Positions 10,971-23,142 are shown, numbered from the stretch's first letter. The stretch is DNA of 64,000 nucleotides from Archegozetes longisetosus (GCA_018873245.2 JAEMBT020000001.1:1426001-1490000); one strand, 5' to 3'. The notes: generated by a model from the letters alone, not told the origin. Made by a program: numbers and translations.

Positions 10971-13565
10971 GTCGTTAAATGAATCTAAACATTTGACAAT
11001 TATTTATAGGAAAGTGTTAATAGTAATGAAAATAATGGATTTAGTAAATAAGTAAAAAGTAAAATATATTTGATAAGTTTAAACATCAATAATATATTTG
11101 ATAAGTTATGATGTTTTTATTCATGTAATTAATTGTATAAAACAATATAATGTCGACCAATAGTTACAAAACACATTTTAGTTCATTTTATTTCTATTAT
11201 TACTCTAAATTACTATTTATTACATACTTCTCTTATTATATTGAACAATCATTTTTGGTTTTTACTCTTTTTAATTGTATCTGAATTAATTGCTGTCTTT
11301 CCATTACATACAATCACATCACTTATGAATTTTCGTTTTGGAATCTATTAAAGCAATAATGAGATGACGAAAATATTTAAATTAGTCTCTATTGGTTTAT
11401 ATATAAAACATTGCTTTTACGAGTTTGGCAGAAGCGTCAAACTGTAAAAAACGTTATTTATAACAAATACTTAGTTAGACTTATATTGAATATATTGATG
11501 GTTAAAGTAAAATAAAAGAAATGATCAGCTAAATAGTTATGTAGTTGTGGACAAAAAGTAGAGTATTAGCATATAAATAAATATTTGAATCCTTGAACTA
11601 CTGCCATCTGATTAACTAGTCGATTAACTGTTAGACACTTATCTGGCAAGATCACTTCTAATTTAATTAGCTAATTCTTTCATTCACTATTTTCTCACTT
11701 GTTTTTCCTCGTTTTATATCTACTCATCAAAACTCATCAAATTTCATGCTTCTAATGATTACTAAAATTAAATCATTATTTTAAATTAGTCAAAATTATA
11801 CACTTTTCATTTAACAGAATGTTAGAATATTCAGATAGCTTCTTTCAGTGTATTTTCAGTTTAAGATTTAGATGAATTAATGATTTTGGGCAAATAATTG
11901 AGACTGAAATAAGATTTAAACAAATATAGAAATTGAATTTGATTACAATGTCTTAATGAGTAATAAACAATAATGACTCGAATGACTAGTAAAACATTTG
12001 AAGGATGACTTGCTGTATTCAAGTGAATAAACAATTTGCGATTCTTTAGGGTTTTATGGATGCTTACGAAGTAAACAGTTGTAAAGAGTTGCACTTCAAA
12101 TTATTATAAATAGCTACATATTTGTCGACTAAGTCTTCAGAGACTTCCTGTCAAATCGAAAATGTTTGTCGCATTATTTGTCCTTTAGTTAGTCTGAAAA
12201 GCTTTAAGAAGGCTTCAGATTTAACTTGAATATAATCAAAATAAGTGACAAATGATTAGCATAAAGTTACATAACTATTATTTTAATAGGAATATTAAGC
12301 GAGTTAAAGGATTGGTGAAATGTTAGGGGTGCATGTGGAACAGGATGCAATTGGAAAGTGTGATAATTAAACGATTCGTAGGACCTAATCTCAGGAAAGA
12401 ATCAGCAGTTTCCTAGTCAGCCAACTTATTGCAAGATTGTCTGCGGAAAAGTTGAATAAACCTTTCTTTCAATAAATTAAATAAACACTGAAAATCAAAT
12501 CAAAAACAAACAGAATAATAGATTTCTAGCTATTTCTGACGAATTTTACTACAAAACAGTTTAGCGATAACGTAAATAGTAGTATAAACATAAATGGTTT
12601 CTAACGGATTTTGACTATAGGATAGCTTAAGAAACTTGATCGATGAGAGAAAATGATTTAAATAAACTAGAGAATCCATTAACATCTAATACTAATACTA
12701 TGGCATGAAATATGATTTTAGACAAAATTAGATTGCGTTCACGAAACAAACAAAAAGTGATCTGTCAGATTGTCGGAACAAAAGCTTATCTGTTAATTCC
12801 TAAACGGATGAAAATGTTAGTAACGGAAGTAACTTATGATTTACTTATTAAAAATCAAATTCGTTTGCATTCACTATTTTGTCTCATGTTATTGCAAGTG
12901 ACAAATGTATAAACAGCTACAATAATTTACATGATCCAAGTTTAATTATTATTATTACTATTACTATTAGGCCATATAGTGATAATAGAATTTTAATTGA
13001 TAGAGATTAGGACAGAGGAATTCCTCAAGCGTGATCGTCAAATATCAAACTGTAGTGATCAGGTATAGTACTTTAAATTTGATTGTATCATAGTTAATAT
13101 TAAGTACTAAAGTGTGCACCTTCTCCTTTTAATTGATAATCGGTTCTTGTTTATTACGTTCAATGTTTAGTAATATCATTAATGCTACTAAAAATATTTT
13201 TTTTGTAACTCAATAGTCAAATACCAGTACATATTCATTGTATTATATGATAAGATAAGTGAGACACAACTAAGATCTACATGAATGTTAATAACAATTA
13301 AATAAACGTTATCATTAGTACGTAAATGATAAGTTGTATAGAAAAGTTTTTATTATTAAGTGTTTTAGAAACATTATTGGTAGCAAGTAGAATTACAATT
13401 GAATCATAGATAATTCGTCGCGACGAACATTCAGCTACTTGTTAACTATTAATGACAATTCCTCTGTAAGCTAAACAGTTCATAATTTGTTTCTTTTTCT
13501 AAATTACTTCGCAACTATTTTCTATCATCTCTTCACTATTTTCAGAAACTTTAGACTTTAGAATA
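10881..13565. other. Gene-poor region containing the TRP 3' UTR
   Basis: About 2.7 kb, very AT-rich. The first part is the TRP 3' UTR with a 15-bp tandem repeat (10879-10970). Open frames at 11861-12094 (minus) and 12712-12912 (plus) are short, lack recognisable motifs and match the AT-rich background. The last few hundred bases should hold the promoter of the repeat-protein gene that starts at 13566. No RNA gene was recognised. Confidence 0.5.
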
Positions 13566-16055
13566 ATGGGTAACAAATTAACGCGTCGTCAAACAAGATA
13601 TAGCTTCCATAATGAGAAAAAAGAGACAAAAAGTGATCGAGCAAATTCGACTCCAGTATACGTACAAACAGCAACGATCGCAAGTTTGGATTCATCAATA
13701 GGAGTAAGTACTAGTCCGTAAACTAAGCACTAGTTCGTAAACTAAATACTAGTCCGTAAACTAAGCACTAGTTCGTAAACTAAGTGCTAGTTCCTAAACT
13801 AATTTATGTTTATAATTGGCAACTAGAGCATAACAAAGCGATGCATTTACTGGTATTTTAAAGCAATACTTCTTTATGTTTATTTGGCTTAAATAGATTT
13901 CTTGTGGGCGTTCAGATACTAGTCTCTGCTGTTGCTAAATAAAAATTAATATTAGTTTCCGGCGTCAATGTCAACTATAGATAATGATATCCCTGTTTTC
14001 ACAATATTATCCCCAAAACACATATTCAACATAATTGCAGTTATTTTTGCTTCAACTACATATTACTTTGCATCCTTTTATTTCACTTTTAGCATCTAAT
14101 TCTTTGCTGACAAATCTTATTTTGAGATATTGAAATTCAATTCATACCACTACTTATCGTTAGCTATGTTTTGACAATTGCAGCCAACTTAGCGAAAATA
14201 TAATTAAACTTCTAATAGTAACTGAAGTTTGAATGTATAGGAGAAATTGATATTTGGTAGCAATGTTAGGGAAATTGGGGTTTAGAGTAGAGATGAAGAA
14301 GTGAAATGCAGAATTATAAAGAAAGTGTAATCGGGTAAATGAGTCAAGGAGAGTATTTTAGGAAATCGAGATGTTTATAAAAAACATATTTAAATAGTGC
14401 TAAAACTCGTGAGTACTCGCAAATAGTAGTGTCACATGCAATCATACGCTCACTTTGTTTGATTCTTAAGGATCAATTAGTTGCCAACTTATCTCATTTA
14501 CGGAAGAGAACAGATAGAGTCGACGTTCCTAGACTTCAGAGTATTCTTAATTGCGACTTAGAAATATTAACTTTCAAATAGTTATTTAAATTGTTATTTA
14601 AGATTTTACTGTTGTAACTAATAGTGTTTTAATGGTAATTATGCTCTTCAGTTCATTTTTTATTACTTTAACAACTTTTTAAAAACTTCTTTTTCTAAAA
14701 CCTCTCTTAAGGAAACTCCAACTTCTGTGGAAACACCAGAAACTGCTCAGCAGAAGCCGACTGAAGAACCCAATCCTATTCCAAATGGAACTACTCAGCA
14801 AGAAGCGCAAAAAGAATCTGAAAAATTAGGAGAAGCAACACCTTCACAAGAATCAGCTCAACCAAAGACTGATGAAACACCAGTTCCAGCTCCAGCAACT
14901 TTAAGTGAAACTCCTGCTCCACCTGCTGAACAACAAGCACCACAACCCGAACAACAAGCATCACAACCAGAACAACAACCAGAACAACAACCACCACAAC
15001 CAGAACAACAACCTGAACAACAACCACCACAACCAGAACAACAACCTGAGCAACAACCTGAACAACAACCGCCACAACCCGAGCAACAACCAGAACAACA
15101 ACCCGAACAACAACCTGAACAACAACCACCACAACCAGAACAACAAGCATCACAACCAGAACAACAACAACCTGAGCAACAACCTGAACAACAACCACCA
15201 CAACCAGAACAACAAACATCACAACCAGAACAACAACCTGAACAACAACCACCACAACCAGAACAACAAGCATCACAACCAGAACAACAACCAGAACAAC
15301 AACCTGAGCAACAACCTGAACAACAACCGCCACAACCCGAGCAACAACCACCACAACCAGAACAACAACCCGAACAACAGCCACCACAATCAGAACAACA
15401 ACCTGAACAACAACCTGAACAACAACCTGAACAACAACAACCACAACCAGAACAGCAAGCACCACAACCCGAGCAACAGCCTGAACAACAAGCATCACAA
15501 CCAGAACAACAACCAGAGCAACAACCAGAACAACAACCGCCACAACCTGAACAACAACCAGTGCCCCAAACAGAAGCTCAAACAGAACCACAGCAGCAAG
15601 AAATTCCATCAGAAACCGCAAAATCCGAAAGTGCAGATTCTTCGCAAACACCTCAAGATTCATCTGCTACTGAAAGTGCTCCCCAAGAACCACAAGTGCA
15701 AAAAGAAGCTTCAGGAGATGTCTCTGCACCGAAAGTGGATGATACACAACCAGCAACTGAGGTAACGAATATTCAATCTGAAGGAAGCAACCCTGATGTA
15801 GTGACTGAACCAACTCCTACACCATCGCCTAATGTTGAGCAGTCATCTGAAAGTCAATCTGAACCTCAACAACAGGTAAATATTTAGGTCATTCTCTTTA
15901 TAAATGTTTAATCAAATCTTATATTTATGTTTTTATAGAGTGCAACACCTACTGCAACACCGACTGCTGAATCCTTGGCACAAGGAGCCGAGCCTGATGT
16001 GCCACTACTGACGCCTGAGTCAACGGCGACGGAAGTTATTCCTGCGCAGTCTTAA
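13566..16055 (+). CDS. N-myristoylated Pro/Glu/Gln repeat protein, BASP1-like
   Basis: Three exons, all phase 0: 13566-13703, 14712-15875 and 15939-16055, giving 472 residues. The N-terminus MGNKLTRRQTRYSF has Gly2 followed by a basic stretch, which fits N-myristoylation and membrane binding and resembles vertebrate BASP1/CAP-23 (MGGKLSKKK). Residues about 119-327 are an imperfect PEQQ / PEQQPPQ / PEQQASQ repeat; the flanks are low-complexity acidic Pro/Thr/Ser/Gln sequence, as in BASP1. The whole protein should be disordered, with no transmembrane segment or enzyme domain. By analogy it may sit on the inner plasma membrane or cytoskeleton, but homology cannot be proven from composition. Intron 1 (1,008 bp) begins with a 19-bp tandem repeat right after the donor. 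Confidence 0.75.
13710..13803. repeat. 19-bp tandem repeat, 5 copies
   Basis: Five near-identical copies of ACTAGTCCGTAAACTAAGC, starting six bases inside intron 1 of the BASP1-like gene. Copies alternate between tagtcc and tagttc variants, so the array may have grown by two-unit steps. Confidence 0.92.
14929..15555 (+). repeat. Coding minisatellite encoding PEQQ repeats
   Basis: Tandem 12-, 15- and 21-base units built from ccagaacaacaa and ccaccacaa. The array lacks stop codons in several frames, so a long Asn/His/Gln frame on the plus strand and a Val/Leu frame on the minus strand are also open. These are shadows; only the PEQQ frame joins to the myristoylated first exon. Confidence 0.93.
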
Positions 16056-17543
16056 AGATTTTTGTGTATTTTAACGATTATTTTATATATATTAATGTAT
16101 GAAATGCTAGGATAAGTTAATTGCTTGCTCTGTATTAATATTAAGATAAGAAGTGTTGTGATCATTTTAAAAATCAAACTCCTTCTCTATCCTATTATAT
16201 TGCATTTCATTCTCACCTCCTTTTTTCTCTCTCTCTCTCTTTCATCATTATCTGGATGACTTTGTTGACTAACTTGATTTTTCTCTTTGCTTCTTAATTC
16301 TATTAATATGACTTGTTTCATAACTAATAAGGAATAGTTTCTATATATTAATAAAATTGTTTTAGATTTCAGTTAATATTTAATCCTATTAAATATAAGA
16401 ATGTACCAGAAATAGTATGAATAGATATATTTGTTTATATTTTTAAATTATATTACTTTAATTTCAATTTCATCAATAATTCAATGAATAACTATTGGGC
16501 TTTTCTTAATTAACTCAGAGCTCTACAATTTGCCAAATCTATTCAATACTATATTTGTATTAAAAACGTTTGAAGTTTAATAAATTTTAAAATTGCCAAA
16601 TTCTTGTCTCAAATATATTTTGTTTATGCGTTGGATTTATGCACAAATAGGTCGGAAAGTAGATATCAGTCAAAGAATTAGTTTTAAAGAAGAGGAAATA
16701 AATAATTGAAGTTATGAGCCAAAGTCAAGTAACAGTTGATTAAGTCTGAATAACTAGTTCGCTGTTCAATATAGAAATATTATTAGCGAGATTTTTATAT
16801 TCTCTGTTAAACTTCTAGGCCGATATATACAAATCGACACTTAACTAAAACTGTTTTAAACATTAGCTGTACAATCAGTTTTAAAATGGGTTTCAGGTTT
16901 TAAGTCGATTTTAAGACTTGAAACCGTTTTAAATAGAGCTGTGCATACAGGTCCTACAGATTATTTGAATTACAATCAAATACTTTAATAGCTTGGATAC
17001 AAAAAAGTTTGCTTAAACTTACTTAGAAACTAAATCTGAAGGCAACACACTAGAGCTACGTTAAAGAATTTGTTATTTTAAGCTGTGATTGTCAACTAAT
17101 TCTCGGTAAGTATAAAAACTAGAATCCTGTGGATAAATGCAGCGATTAAAGTTTGATAATTAGTGCGATGAGGATGCTTTAAATATTCAAATATTCCATA
17201 TTGTTAGACTTGATAATTTAAACAATAGAGTTTGGCAAACATTTTGTTGTCTATGAAAACAAAGCCAAACCAATCATGTTGTTCTAATTTGATTTGAATG
17301 AGCCAAATATTTAGGTCACATTTTAGTCTATATTAAATACTTGAGAAAGTATTTGAAACAGTTTAAAAGTATTCGAAAGTTTTTGAATGTGCGCCAAAAT
17401 AATCATTATTTGCATGAATGACAGAAACCATCACAAAGGGGTGTGTCTTCACTCCACTATTGGTTTACATTCAAATTATTTGATATTACTCTTTAATTAA
17501 TTGATAATTGTATCAAATTTAATTATTAAAGTATAGGTCAATA
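16056..17543. other. Spacer between the repeat-protein gene and EXOC3
   Basis: About 1.5 kb. The 3' UTR of the repeat-protein gene is at the left, with a CT-rich run near 16225-16243. An imperfect hairpin lies around 16890-16930 (gggtttcaggttttaag pairing with gacttgaaacc). No coding region was recognised. Confidence 0.5.
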
Positions 17544-20387
17544 ATGAATGTGGAAGTTCTTGAACTGGAAGCGCGACAAACAGCTATTAAACATGTGTCG
17601 AATATGCTCCAAAGACCTGATCAGTTGGAAAAAGTAGAGCAATACAAGAGACGTGTCATCAGAAAAAAGGTTTATCTCTTTATTATTATTATTCATTTAA
17701 TTATTAATTCATCTATTTTTCCTCTTTTTAGACCTCTGTTGAAGGCATGTTGAAGACCGCAATGCAAACACAATTAGATGGCGTCAGGACTGGACTGATT
17801 CACTTGCAAACATCACAACAAGATATTCAAGAAATTAAGAAAACTCTCAAAGAAATCGAAGAGACATTTCCAGTAGTGCCCAATTTGGTGGAGAAGCTCA
17901 AACAAGTGAGAGAAGAGTCGATGAAACACAGCCAATACTTGGCAGCAATGGAGAACCTCAAACATATCTTTAATGTTCCGGAAACTGTTCAAAAGACTCG
18001 TGAGGCCATATCTGAAGGCAAACTACTTATAGCACATCAATACTTAACAGATCTCGAAAACTCAAGAGATGATCTTCTCTTCGAATTGCATCGATTGCCG
18101 GCGACGAGTACTGCAGACAAGAATATGTTAAAACACTATTACTCTGAAGTGGAGAAATTGTCTGAAGAATTAGGAAAACAGCTTTGGCTGATAATTAGAC
18201 TTACGCTAAACTCAGTCAGAAAAGAGCCTTCAATTATAGTGACGGCTTTGAGAATTATTGAAAGGGAAGAAAAAGCAGACCAAATGGCTACCAAACGATA
18301 TGAAACCACAGGTTTTATGCCTCAGGGAAGGCCTAAACAGTGGAGAAAAAGAGTCTTTGAAATACTTGAAGAAGCCGTTTCTGAACGTATTGCGGGCAAT
18401 CAATTTCATGAACGCAATCAGAACAAAATGTGGCTCGTTCTTCATCTAGAAGTTACGCGAATGTTAATCTTGGATGACTTAAAAGTTGTTAAAAATGCTT
18501 GTGTTCAGTGTTTTCCACCACATTATAATATAGTACGAGAAATGCTTCACTTATATCACAGATGTCTGAGTACTCATTTGCAAGAGTTAGCCAACCAATT
18601 AGAAGGCAATGAATATGTGACAATTCTTAATTGGGTTCAATCATATTATGGACCAGAACTGATGGATCACCAGGACTTAAAATTTGATATTAAAGAAGAA
18701 GGACTGCCACCACTTTTGCCCAAACCAGTTATCGATGAGCTGACAAACAAATATTTAGCGACTGTAGAAAAGAATTATAAAGAATGGTTAAGCAATACTA
18801 TCGCTCGAGAAGTTAAGGACTGGAGTAGTAGTAATCCTCCAGAAGCTGATGACGCCCGTCATTACCAAACAACTACACCTGTCATTGTGTTTCAAATGAT
18901 TGATCAACATGTATGACATGATCTGGTTTGCTTTGATTTGTTTCTAATCGATTTCTGATTTTGTTGATCCATAGCTTCAAGTGGCCCGAACTGTCAATAG
19001 AAATTTAGTTAATAGGGTTCTCATTATAAGTATGGATCACTTATCAGCTTTTGCCAAACAATATAGAGATGCTGTAAACAAATATTCTAAATCTCATTTT
19101 GAGAATCGCGGTCAATACTTTACTCCCAATATGGTATTCTGATTGAATTGTTCAGCTTGTCTTACTTCCTAATCAAATCTGTTTTCTTTCAAATAGATTG
19201 CTATAACCAACAACTGCTTGAGTTTTATCGATATTGCACTGAAGTTTCGTCAGGAATATAGAAATGATAATAGTCAGACTGATATTGAAGCCGAAAAAGT
19301 GTTTGAAAATGTAGTCAACTCTTTCGAAAAGCTTAAAGAAGAGAGGTTTGAAACTGTTTGCTGTTCGATGTATTTTTATATAGTTTAATCACGTTTTTAT
19401 TCTGGTTCTAGTATTGGACATTTGCTCTATGAGTTATTTTTAGACGTTGATAGAGAAATAATGAAAGTGGGAACTCTTGAATGGCTGGACGGCAAGATAA
19501 GTGTTATCGAAAACATATGTTTAACTTTAGAAGACTATTTTCGAGATTATGAACACCTAAAGGAACAAAATTCTGATCGATTCAAAGTTCTATTAGAAAA
19601 TCGTTTGGCCAAAGGATATATAACTGCTATTCTTCAGAAGTAAATTTAATTTATACTTTATCTATCGATATAACGTTTGTTTTATCATTTAATTGCATTA
19701 ATGTGATTAATTTCTTTTATGGATAATTAGAAAAATGCAGCTGAAAAACTATAGTAATCGCGAACAGTTCGCCAGAAAATTTATAAGAGAAGGAGAGATT
19801 CTCAAAAGTGCTCTAGCAAAGTTACCAACGCGATCATCTGCTAATTTTTCGGTAGGTTTTTTATATTTAAGTTCATTACAAGTTTATCATTGATGTTAGA
19901 GAACAAATTGATTGTTTTTAGTTTGAAATGACAAAATGATAACTATGTGAATAAATCTGAACAAATACATATTTGACGTAATGAATTTACTTTCTCTAAC
20001 AGAAGGACTCACCGTTTGATTCACTGCCACTCTTAGCTGAATTTCTCAAATTGAAAGACTTGAGTATGTTATTCTTAGAAGTATCGGTAAGTTATTCAGA
20101 CATGACTAGCTTAGAGTTATCTTCAATTGGATCTTTATTTACTTAGGGTTTAGTAAAGAAATATCCAGATATAAAAGTTGAGCACTTGACAGCTTTATTA
20201 AGTTTAAGAGAAGATATGGCAAAAACAAACGTTAGAAAAGTAAGAAATTACAACTATCTTTCACAGTTAATCACTTTTATTAATTTGAAATTTTATCAAT
20301 TATTTACAGCAAGTTGAAGATATGATGTCTGATTATGATTTAACCAGTGATGTGAAGACTATATTTTCGGAAATTACACTCAATTGA
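17544..20387 (+). CDS. EXOC3: Exocyst complex component 3 (Sec6)
   Basis: Subunit of the octameric exocyst, which tethers secretory vesicles to the plasma membrane before SNARE-mediated fusion (family role). Nine exons keep frame: 17544-17669, 17732-18910, 18975-19133, 19197-19345, 19412-19639, 19731-19851, 20003-20086, 20147-20239 and 20310-20387, giving 738 residues, the usual Sec6 length. The N-terminus is coiled coil; an early marker is 'EGMLKTAMQTQLDGVRTGL', and 'ENSRDDLLFELHRLP' follows at about residue 155. The remainder is the helical Sec6 fold. The start ATG follows a stop-rich AT region and precedes the conserved 'ALEARQ-like' helix, here 'LELEARQTAIKHVSNMLQRP'. Its 3' UTR runs into the oppositely oriented POLR2K. 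Confidence 0.95.
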
Positions 20388-20410
20388 TTACCAAAGATCA
20401 TGAGATGAAT

Positions 20411-20767
20411 GTTAGCGCGCATCAAAAACTATTACTAAAATATGAATATTTTATATAAGTTATTGTAAAATCAAATTATTTATATAAGTCAATTTCAAAT
20501 AACTATTAATAAAGTAATATATTCTCAATACATCTTTTAGTTCTCTTCTTATACATTATTCTGTAACCACATTCTCGACAACGTATCGGATCCTTAGGCT
20601 TGATTTCATTGTCGTGATGACATTCTGTTAAAATGTTTATTCAAACATCAATAGATTTGATTATGTGTTTATGAATAAAAATTCAACTAAAATCAAATAC
20701 CAGCACAGATGTAGACCATTGGCTGTTTCTGTTGAATCGCTTGATCTTTACTTGTATTTGAGTCCAT
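20411..20767 (-). CDS. POLR2K: RNA polymerases I/II/III subunit RPABC4 (Rpb12)
   Basis: Smallest zinc-binding subunit shared by the three nuclear RNA polymerases. Three exons, 20767-20701, 20624-20532 and 20433-20411, give 60 residues, the normal family size. Four zinc-ligand cysteines are visible in YICAEC and RCREC, followed by [12 protein letters not shown]. The final exon has only 23 coding bases and restores the invariant C-terminus LIVFDAR. Reading through the second donor instead would give a non-conserved CIENILLY tail, so the spliced form is clearly right. The stop codon is 24 bp from the stop of EXOC3 on the other strand, so the two 3' UTRs overlap and the EXOC3 AATAAA (20508-20513) lies inside POLR2K intron 2. 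Confidence 0.95.
20508..20513 (+). terminator. Poly(A) signal AATAAA, probably for EXOC3
   Basis: Canonical AATAAA about 120 bp after the EXOC3 stop codon. It is located in POLR2K intron 2 on the opposite strand. Confidence 0.6.
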
Positions 20768-21562
20768 TATTTCAATCTTATTATTATTTGATTAATGACC
20801 AAGTTTTGGTCACTCTTAAAGTGCCAAATTCGCAATTTATCCAAGACTTCAATCAACGCTTTGTAGCAATGCGTTCATCAAACAAACCGACTCGTACTTT
20901 TAGGCCTTTTACAAATAAGAATGGTTAGAGTCTAATTAAAATAAAGCACAAATAAGAAGTGTTTACATGTTTGTATTGGCAGATCAGCAAGAAAGTGCTA
21001 GAAAGATGAGAGTCCTCTACAATAAATTCTCGTTGCAAATGAACCTAAAACTGATTTATTTGAACCTTTTAATAAACCAACATATTTATAGGTGTCACAC
21101 TCTATGTGCCACTCTTTCATCGATCGGCTAATATTTATTTACTGCGCTTGTATTGGTTGCCAAAAAGGATGAAGTAATACAATAATCTGATTGGTTCGTA
21201 TATAATCCAATACAATTGAATGCAATCTAATTGAAAAAAGTCCACCAAAATTCGTTCTACTCTTTGATAACTTAATCTTAAGCTAATGGGAACCAAAAAT
21301 TTTCAGAAAACTCTTTTATCTAATAGTTTTCTCTACAAAAACTATTTAACCATTGATTCTGTGATTTGTTTGTCAATTAACCGACAAAACACTCAGATGT
21401 GATTTGATTCACAGCTTGACTAGTATTTTATTAATTTCTACTTAATTTTATTTTGCATTTATATTAATATTTTTATATTCAAATCACTTTTAATGCATTT
21501 ACCGTACTATTATTCCTAAACTAATTTAATTCAATAATAAATTGGTGTAATATTTACTTAAA
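20768..21562. other. Divergent promoter region, POLR2K to F-box gene
   Basis: About 0.8 kb between divergent start codons. A plus-strand open frame covering 20665-20928 overlaps POLR2K exon 1 and shows no family resemblance, so I did not call it. Otherwise AT-rich with nothing specific. Confidence 0.5.
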
Positions 21563-22117
21563 ATGTTTGACGACGATCAACACGAACAACGTGATGAAGA
21601 ATATGTTGATATTATTTCAGAATTGAATCCAAGATTTCCTCAAATAATCGCACAAATATTCAAATACTTAACAAATCGCGAACTATGTATTATATCGTTT
21701 GTTTCAAGGAGTTGGCGAGAAGCTTGTCTTCACTCATATACAGCTAATATCAGAAGAACCAAATACTTGAAGAAAAGAAAGAAATTAAGGAAAAGTGTGG
21801 GACAGGTATTGATTGACTTTATTCATACTATTTATTAAACTTTTTTCTAGACCAGTGCTCTAATCGAGTGTTAGTGCTATTGTATTGTCATTTGATTTTT
21901 ATAATTATTATAATACGATTAAAAACTTATGATAATTGATAAATAGGAGAATTGGCCAATAAAGAAAAGAACACCTGTGGCCACAAATACACGTCGCGAA
22001 GCTTTCTCTGATATCAATAATGTTTACCGCACACGACTATCTACTCGATTATCAACTCACTCAACAAATACTACAACTGCCAGAAATGCTGATATAGGAT
22101 TGAGAGCAATGAGATAA
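21563..22117 (+). CDS. Small F-box protein, possibly Emi1/Rca1-related
   Basis: Two exons, 21563-21805 and 21947-22117, joined in phase 0, give 137 residues. An F-box lies at about 25-62: 'PQIIAQIFKYLTNRELCIIS' then FVSRSWREACLHS. F-box proteins recruit substrates to SCF ubiquitin ligases through Skp1. The following NIRRTKYLKKRKK resembles the basic segment after the F-box of Emi1/Rca1-type APC/C inhibitors, and the tail contains REAFSDINN, close to a destruction box, plus RTRL and RLST repeats. The Cys-rich zinc-binding region of Emi1 is absent, so either this is a divergent short relative or an unrelated F-box protein. No leucine-rich or WD repeats are present. Function beyond F-box is unknown. 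Confidence 0.75.
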
Positions 22118-22210
22118 CTGAGCAATTGTTGATAAAAGCCTTTATTCAATACACAGTATTTTATTCATCCATTAGAATGTCTTATTTGTCATATACACAA
22201 AGCATTTAGT

Positions 22211-23142
22211 TTAGTTCATAGTTTTACCGGTAATTGTTTCCCATTCAATAGTCTTATATTCAATTGTTTTATCGTTTTGTAAATAATCACTGATTGCTAT
22301 TAAAATATTTTTTCGCACCGATTTTGCTAATCGTCCATAAGTTTGAAGCTCTAATTGACTTATTGTTGAATCTGTTTCTTTACAAATGACCATATATTTT
22401 GAATGAAACAGAATTGGATCGTATTCGTAGGCCAGAAAATCGCAGCCAAATTTCATCCCTTCCGTTAAGTAATAGTTTTTTTGCCACAAGTCTCTAAACA
22501 CTGCATATCTAATCATTTCGTTTTGAGAGTTTGGATAGCTCCAATCAACAGTATTTTCAACTCTATTAACTAACGGACAATAAGTGTAAAGTTTTGTTGC
22601 GCAAGACTCTGGCGGTATATCAGGAATGTTATCAATTTCTTGTTGAATAATTTTTGCCTCCAATTCTTTTTTATCTAAAAGTTGATTATTAGCCGAAAGT
22701 TTTTTCATCTTTCCCGCTATAATCTGTTCAGACTTGTTAAGTATCGCTAGCTTTCTTTCAGATTTGAATCGTTCACAATTCTCACGATAGAAATCATTTT
22801 TCAATTGACTATAAAACTGTTTGGTTTGTTCATCAATACGAGTTTCGTATTTGACAACAATAGCGACTCCTATTTCAACTAAAAGTTTTGCTTCTTCTGG
22901 CATTAACAATAGCGGTAAACCTAGTTCACTGTTTTGTCGAGGAAATCCAGGCAATGATCCGATGAAAGAGCCAACAATTCGATAGTTTTGCCTCAGATAA
23001 GTCACATCTAAAATATTTTTATTTCGAATTATTTTCACTTATTTCAACTCGAATACAATTTGAACGATTAACTAATAAAGTGATTCTCACCGCTTGGATT
23101 CCAGACTAGGATTTTCTGATTACAAAAGTGAAGTTTAATCAT
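22211..23142 (-). CDS. TSEN34: tRNA-splicing endonuclease subunit Sen34
   Basis: Catalytic subunit that cuts the 3' splice site of intron-containing pre-tRNAs within the TSEN complex. Exons 23142-23091 and 23007-22211 join in frame (G/AT, Asp) to give 282 residues. The N-terminus MIKLHFCNQKILVWNPSDVT leads into 'RQNYRIVGSFIGSLPGFPRQ', followed by LGLPLLLMPEEA, all typical of Sen34. The C-terminal nuclease fold holds the candidate catalytic triad: Tyr in LTEGMKFGCDFLAYEYDP context, His in LFHSKYMV and Lys in SVRKNILIA. The Glu/Lys-rich middle is a family feature. It lies tail to tail with the F-box gene (94 bp between stop codons) and head to tail with MRPS14. Confidence 0.93.

Noticed and set aside
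14791..15663. Long minus-strand Val/Leu open frame
   Set aside because: Reverse reading of the CAA/CCA minisatellite. No splice context, no start, and it would be an implausible poly-Val/Leu protein.
20506..20531. POLR2K ending CIENILLY by readthrough
   Set aside because: A GT donor and the exon at 20433-20411 restore the invariant FDAR end at the exact family length.
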